This document shows positions 5,038-7,297 of a stretch of 7,297 nucleotides of DNA, in pieces. Each line of letters opens with the position of its first letter. Positions within the stretch are counted from its first letter, which is position 1. The stretch comes from Candidatus Scatomorpha stercoravium (GTDB lineage Bacteria; Bacillota; Clostridia; Oscillospirales; Oscillospiraceae). The position numbers and the translations under genes were made by a program. The stretch covers positions 1 to 7,297 of the forward strand of contig DVKN01000244.1 in assembly GCA_018716005.1 (NCBI GenBank). The letters run 5' to 3'. The notes beneath the pieces were generated by a model. That model worked only from the letters and a program-made list of their open reading frames with translations, made no database searches and was not told where the DNA came from.

Positions 5038-6241
5038 TTTTGATAGCCTCCGTGAACGCGGCAAGGCATTTGCCGCGGAATTCTTCGCGCGTGCCGTCGT
5101 TCCTTATGCACGCGGTACATACGCTCTCATAGTATTCGTCCCCGCGCTGGGCCCTTATGCGCTTGAGCGCATACTCGCGCGCTATTCCCTCGCGGACCAT
5201 TATCCGCTCGCAGCGCAGCTCCTCCGGCGCGGTTATGCCGAAGACGGCGGCGCAGAGCCGGTCTATGCCGGCCTCGAATATGCCGACGGCGTCGATGGCG
5301 GCGAGCCGCCCGCCCGCCATGGCGTATTCGCGCAGGCGGCGCTTGAGCTCCTCCGTCACGTATTTGTGCGTTATCGCGTTGAGCTCGCCGAGGGCCGCGG
5401 CGTCGGTGAAGACTATCTCGCCGAGGGCCTTCCGGTCGAGCTCGCCGTCCCGGTACACCTCGCCGAAGCGCGCCGTCAGCTCCGCGCGCATGGCCGCGCT
5501 CGAGCGCGTGAGCTCATGGTAGACCTCGTCCGCGTAAATGCACAGCGCGCCGAGGCCCTCGAGCGCCTCGAGCGCCGTCGTCTTCCCCGTTCCGGAGCCG
5601 CCGGTGAGGCCGATTATGTACATATCCGCCGCGAGCCGCGCGGAGATTTCCTCCGGCGCGAGCGCGCCCTGCCGCAGTATGGCGAAGGGCTCCGACGCGA
5701 GCGTGATTATGGTAGACTCCGTCCCTATGCCGCACTCGCCGCCGTCAATCACGGCGTCGATTTTGCCGTCGAAATAGGCGAGGACGTCACTCGCCGTCTT
5801 GGGGCTGGGCGCGCCCGAGGGGTTCGCGCTCGGCGCGGCGAGCGGCAGGGCGCATTTTTGGAGCAGCTCGAGCGTCAGCGGGTGGTCGGGGCAGCGGAGG
5901 CCCACGGTCGCGCCGCCGGCGCGGACTATCTCGGGTATCTCCGCGCGGCTCTCGCCGATTATGGTGAGCGGGCCGGGCCAGAAATCCGCGGCGAGGCCGG
6001 GGGCCTGGGGCGGCACGCTTATCCAGCAGCGCTCCATCGCCTCCGGGCCGTGGACCATGAGGCTCAGCGGCTTCACCTCGGGGCGGCCCTTGACGGCATA
6101 GATTCGCTCCACCGCCCCGCGGCCGAGCCCGTTTGCGGCGAGGCCGTATACGGTCTCCGTCGGCACGGCGACGAGGCCGCCGCGGGAAATTATCTCCGCC
6201 GCGCGGGAAATGTTCCCGGCGGTAATTATCTCAGTCTTCAT
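4997..6241 (-). CDS. tsaC-coaE: Fused threonylcarbamoyl-AMP synthase (TsaC/YrdC) and dephospho-CoA kinase (CoaE)
   Basis: One uninterrupted 414-codon frame holds two complete enzymes. Residues 1-206 are a TsaC/YrdC domain that makes threonylcarbamoyl-AMP from threonine, bicarbonate and ATP for the t6A37 modification of tRNAs reading ANN codons: PTETVYGL (27-34), KGRPEVKPLS (51-60), FWPGPLT (87-93), GLRCPDHP (114-121), APSANPSG (136-143) and GTESTI (173-178). It lacks the extra C-terminal Sua5 domain. Residues 207-414 are CoaE, which phosphorylates dephospho-CoA in the last step of CoA synthesis: MYIIGLTGG, P-loop GGSGTGKTT (214-222), YADEVYHEL (236-244), GELDRKALGEIVF (266-278), LNAITH (287-292) and IRNDGT (379-384). 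There is no linker; Met207 would be the natural CoaE start but has no stop before it and no well-spaced ribosome binding site. The gene start overlaps prfA by 11 nt, with GGAGG six bases before the ATG. A lost stop or separate internal initiation remains possible. Confidence 0.93.
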   Translation of the reverse strand: MKTEIITAGNISRAAEIISRGGLVAVPTETVYGLAANGLGRGAVERIYAVKGRPEVKPLSLMVHGPEAMERCWISVPPQAPGLAADFWPGPLTIIGESRAEIPEIVRAGGATVGLRCPDHPLTLELLQKCALPLAAPSANPSGAPSPKTASDVLAYFDGKIDAVIDGGECGIGTESTIITLASEPFAILRQGALAPEEISARLAADMYIIGLTGGSGTGKTTALEALEGLGALCIYADEVYHELTRSSAAMRAELTARFGEVYRDGELDRKALGEIVFTDAAALGELNAITHKYVTEELKRRLREYAMAGGRLAAIDAVGIFEAGIDRLCAAVFGITAPEELRCERIMVREGIAREYALKRIRAQRGDEYYESVCTACIRNDGTREEFRGKCLAAFTEAIKNGRKERLPRRALL

Positions 6242-7297
6242 CGCCAGCCTCCGATCCTCCCAGCTCGCCCGCCCTCGCCGCGGCGGCCAGGGCGTCGATG
6301 AGCTCGTCGAGCTCGCCGTCCATTATCCGGTCTATCTTATAGAGCGTGAGGCCTATCCGGTGGTCGGTCACGCGGCCCTGCGGGAAGTTATAGGTCCTGA
6401 TGCGCTCGTTGCGCATTCCGGAGCCGACCTGGCTCTTGCGCTCGGCGGCGCGCTCGCTCAGCTGCCGCGCCCGCTCGGCCTCATAGAGGCGCGAGGCGAG
6501 TATTTTCATAGCGCGGTCCTTGTTCTTATACTGGCTGCGCTCGTCCTGGCACTCGACCACCGTGCCCGTGGGCAGATGGGTTATGCGTATGGCGCTCTCC
6601 GTCTTGTTTACGTGCTGGCCTCCCGCGCCGGAGGAGCGGTAGGTGTCTATCTGCAAATCGCCGGGGTCGATGTTTATCTCCACGTCCGTGAGCTCGGGCA
6701 GCACGGCGACGGTGGCTGTGGACGTGTGTATGCGCCCGCCGGCCTCGGTCTCCGGCACGCGCTGCACGCGGTGGACGCCGCTCTCGAACTTGAAGCGCGA
6801 CCAGGCCCCGTGGCCCTCGACCGTGAAGCTAATCTCCTTTATGCCGCCGAGCTCCGTCTGGTTCGCGTTCGCGACGGAGACCTTCCAGCGGCGGGCCTCA
6901 GCGTACATGGAATACATCCTGTAGAGGCTGTGCGCGAAGAGCGCGCTCTCCTCCCCGCCGACGCCGGCGCGTATCTCAATTATGACGTTGCGGTCGTCGT
7001 CCGGGTCGCGGGGCACGAGCAGCTCCTTTATCCCGGCGACGAGGCGCTCGGCCTCGGCCTCGGCCTCGGCGTGCTCCTCGCGGGCCAGCGCGCCGAGCTC
7101 GGGGTCGTCGAAGAGCGTCTCGGCCTCCCCCGCCCTCTCGAGCGCGGCGAAATAGTCCCGCGCCGCCGCCGCGACGGGCTCGAGCTCCTTGAGCTCCTTC
7201 GCTATGCGCGCGTAGGCCGCGGCGTCGGAGTAAATTTCCGGCTTTTCCAGCTCCCGCGCGAGGGCGTCGCAGCGGGCTATGATTTCCCTGAGTTTTT
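6231..7297 (-). CDS. prfA: Peptide chain release factor 1 (RF1), missing the first few codons
   Basis: RF1 reads UAA and UAG in the ribosomal A site and triggers peptide release. The 354 visible residues are almost the whole protein; only about three to six N-terminal residues lie off the right edge. In order: helical domain 1 (KLREIIARCDAL onward), VIIEIRAGVGGEESALFA (visible residues 104-121), the codon-reading loop RVPETEAGGRIHTS with a PxT tripeptide (PET) at 181-183, which marks RF1 rather than the SPF of RF2, and the catalytic GGQ (225-227, at 6615-6623) in SSGAGGQHVNKTESAIRI. The C-terminal region RTYNFPQGRVTDHRIGLT is standard. A GTG at 7016 is not the start because the frame continues upstream with clear RF1 domain-1 sequence. 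Its TGA overlaps the next gene by 11 nt. prmC, which methylates the GGQ glutamine and often follows prfA in Firmicutes, is not adjacent. Confidence 0.97.
   Translation of the reverse strand, partial: KLREIIARCDALARELEKPEIYSDAAAYARIAKELKELEPVAAAARDYFAALERAGEAETLFDDPELGALAREEHAEAEAEAERLVAGIKELLVPRDPDDDRNVIIEIRAGVGGEESALFAHSLYRMYSMYAEARRWKVSVANANQTELGGIKEISFTVEGHGAWSRFKFESGVHRVQRVPETEAGGRIHTSTATVAVLPELTDVEINIDPGDLQIDTYRSSGAGGQHVNKTESAIRITHLPTGTVVECQDERSQYKNKDRAMKILASRLYEAERARQLSERAAERKSQVGSGMRNERIRTYNFPQGRVTDHRIGLTLYKIDRIMDGELDELIDALAAAARAGELGGSEAGDED
7049..7070. repeat. Hexanucleotide tandem repeat (cggcct, 3.7 copies) inside prfA
   Basis: Three full cggcct units and a partial fourth encode an alternating Glu-Ala run (HAEAEAEAERL) in the helical first domain of RF1. 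The six-base unit keeps the frame, so slippage would only lengthen or shorten a surface helix by two residues. Confidence 0.8.

Noticed and set aside
5062..5064. ATG as start of the M18 gene
   Set aside because: The GGAGG at 5051-5047 lies downstream of it and is correctly spaced for the ATG at 5037.
5366..6301. 311-codon plus-strand frame opposite tsaC-coaE
   Set aside because: Arg/Ala/Gly-rich antisense shadow of a gene whose motifs are unmistakable on the other strand.
7014..7016. GTG as start of prfA
   Set aside because: The frame continues upstream for 93 codons to the window edge with typical RF1 domain-1 sequence.
1..7297. tRNA, rRNA, CRISPR array, insertion sequence or prophage features
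   Set aside because: No tRNA cloverleaf or TTCGA-type arm, regularly spaced repeats, transposase motifs or integrase motifs were seen on either strand; all genes look like chromosomal core genes.

Overview
The window is GC-rich DNA from a Gram-positive, endospore-forming lineage. It is most likely a gut-type Clostridia/Oscillospirales bacterium, a placement inferred from gene content only. The evidence is a yaaL-bofA pair (BofA is known only from sporulation control), the divergent clostridial type of topoisomerase IV/gyrase pair, near-consensus GGAGG ribosome binding sites and U-tailed intrinsic terminators. Isoleucine is often written ATA despite the high GC content, which is an unusual codon signature.

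Layout. (1) Positions 1-2744, minus strand: a promoter (2716-2744) drives a parE-like gene, a small two-helix membrane protein with a zinc ribbon, and a parC-like gene that runs off the left edge. (2) Positions 2685-3093: a gene-free stretch with a minus-strand intrinsic terminator that has no gene upstream of it. It is preceded by a chain of GC-rich hairpins, one with a kink-turn-like internal loop, and this is the best candidate here for an undescribed non-coding RNA. (3) Positions 3094-3596, plus strand: yaaL (DUF2508) and bofA, ending in a shared bidirectional terminator (3612-3643). (4) Positions 3649-7297, minus strand: a tight overlapping operon of prfA (RF1, missing only its first few codons), a single reading frame fusing TsaC to CoaE, and an M18 aminopeptidase.

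How the genes relate. The prfA operon groups translation termination (RF1), tRNA t6A biosynthesis (TsaC), the last step of coenzyme A synthesis (CoaE) and peptide turnover (M18). The genes overlap by 11 and 41 nt, so translation is probably coupled. The topoisomerase operon would supply both halves of an A2B2 DNA-cleaving enzyme, with the zinc-ribbon protein made between them. The yaaL-bofA pair is separate and convergent with the prfA operon.

The main points of interest are the orphan terminator and structured RNA region, the TsaC-CoaE fusion, the zinc-ribbon gene inside the topoisomerase operon, natural Ala and Glu at the quinolone-contact positions of ParC, and the ATA codon preference. 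No mobile element, CRISPR array, tRNA or rRNA is visible.
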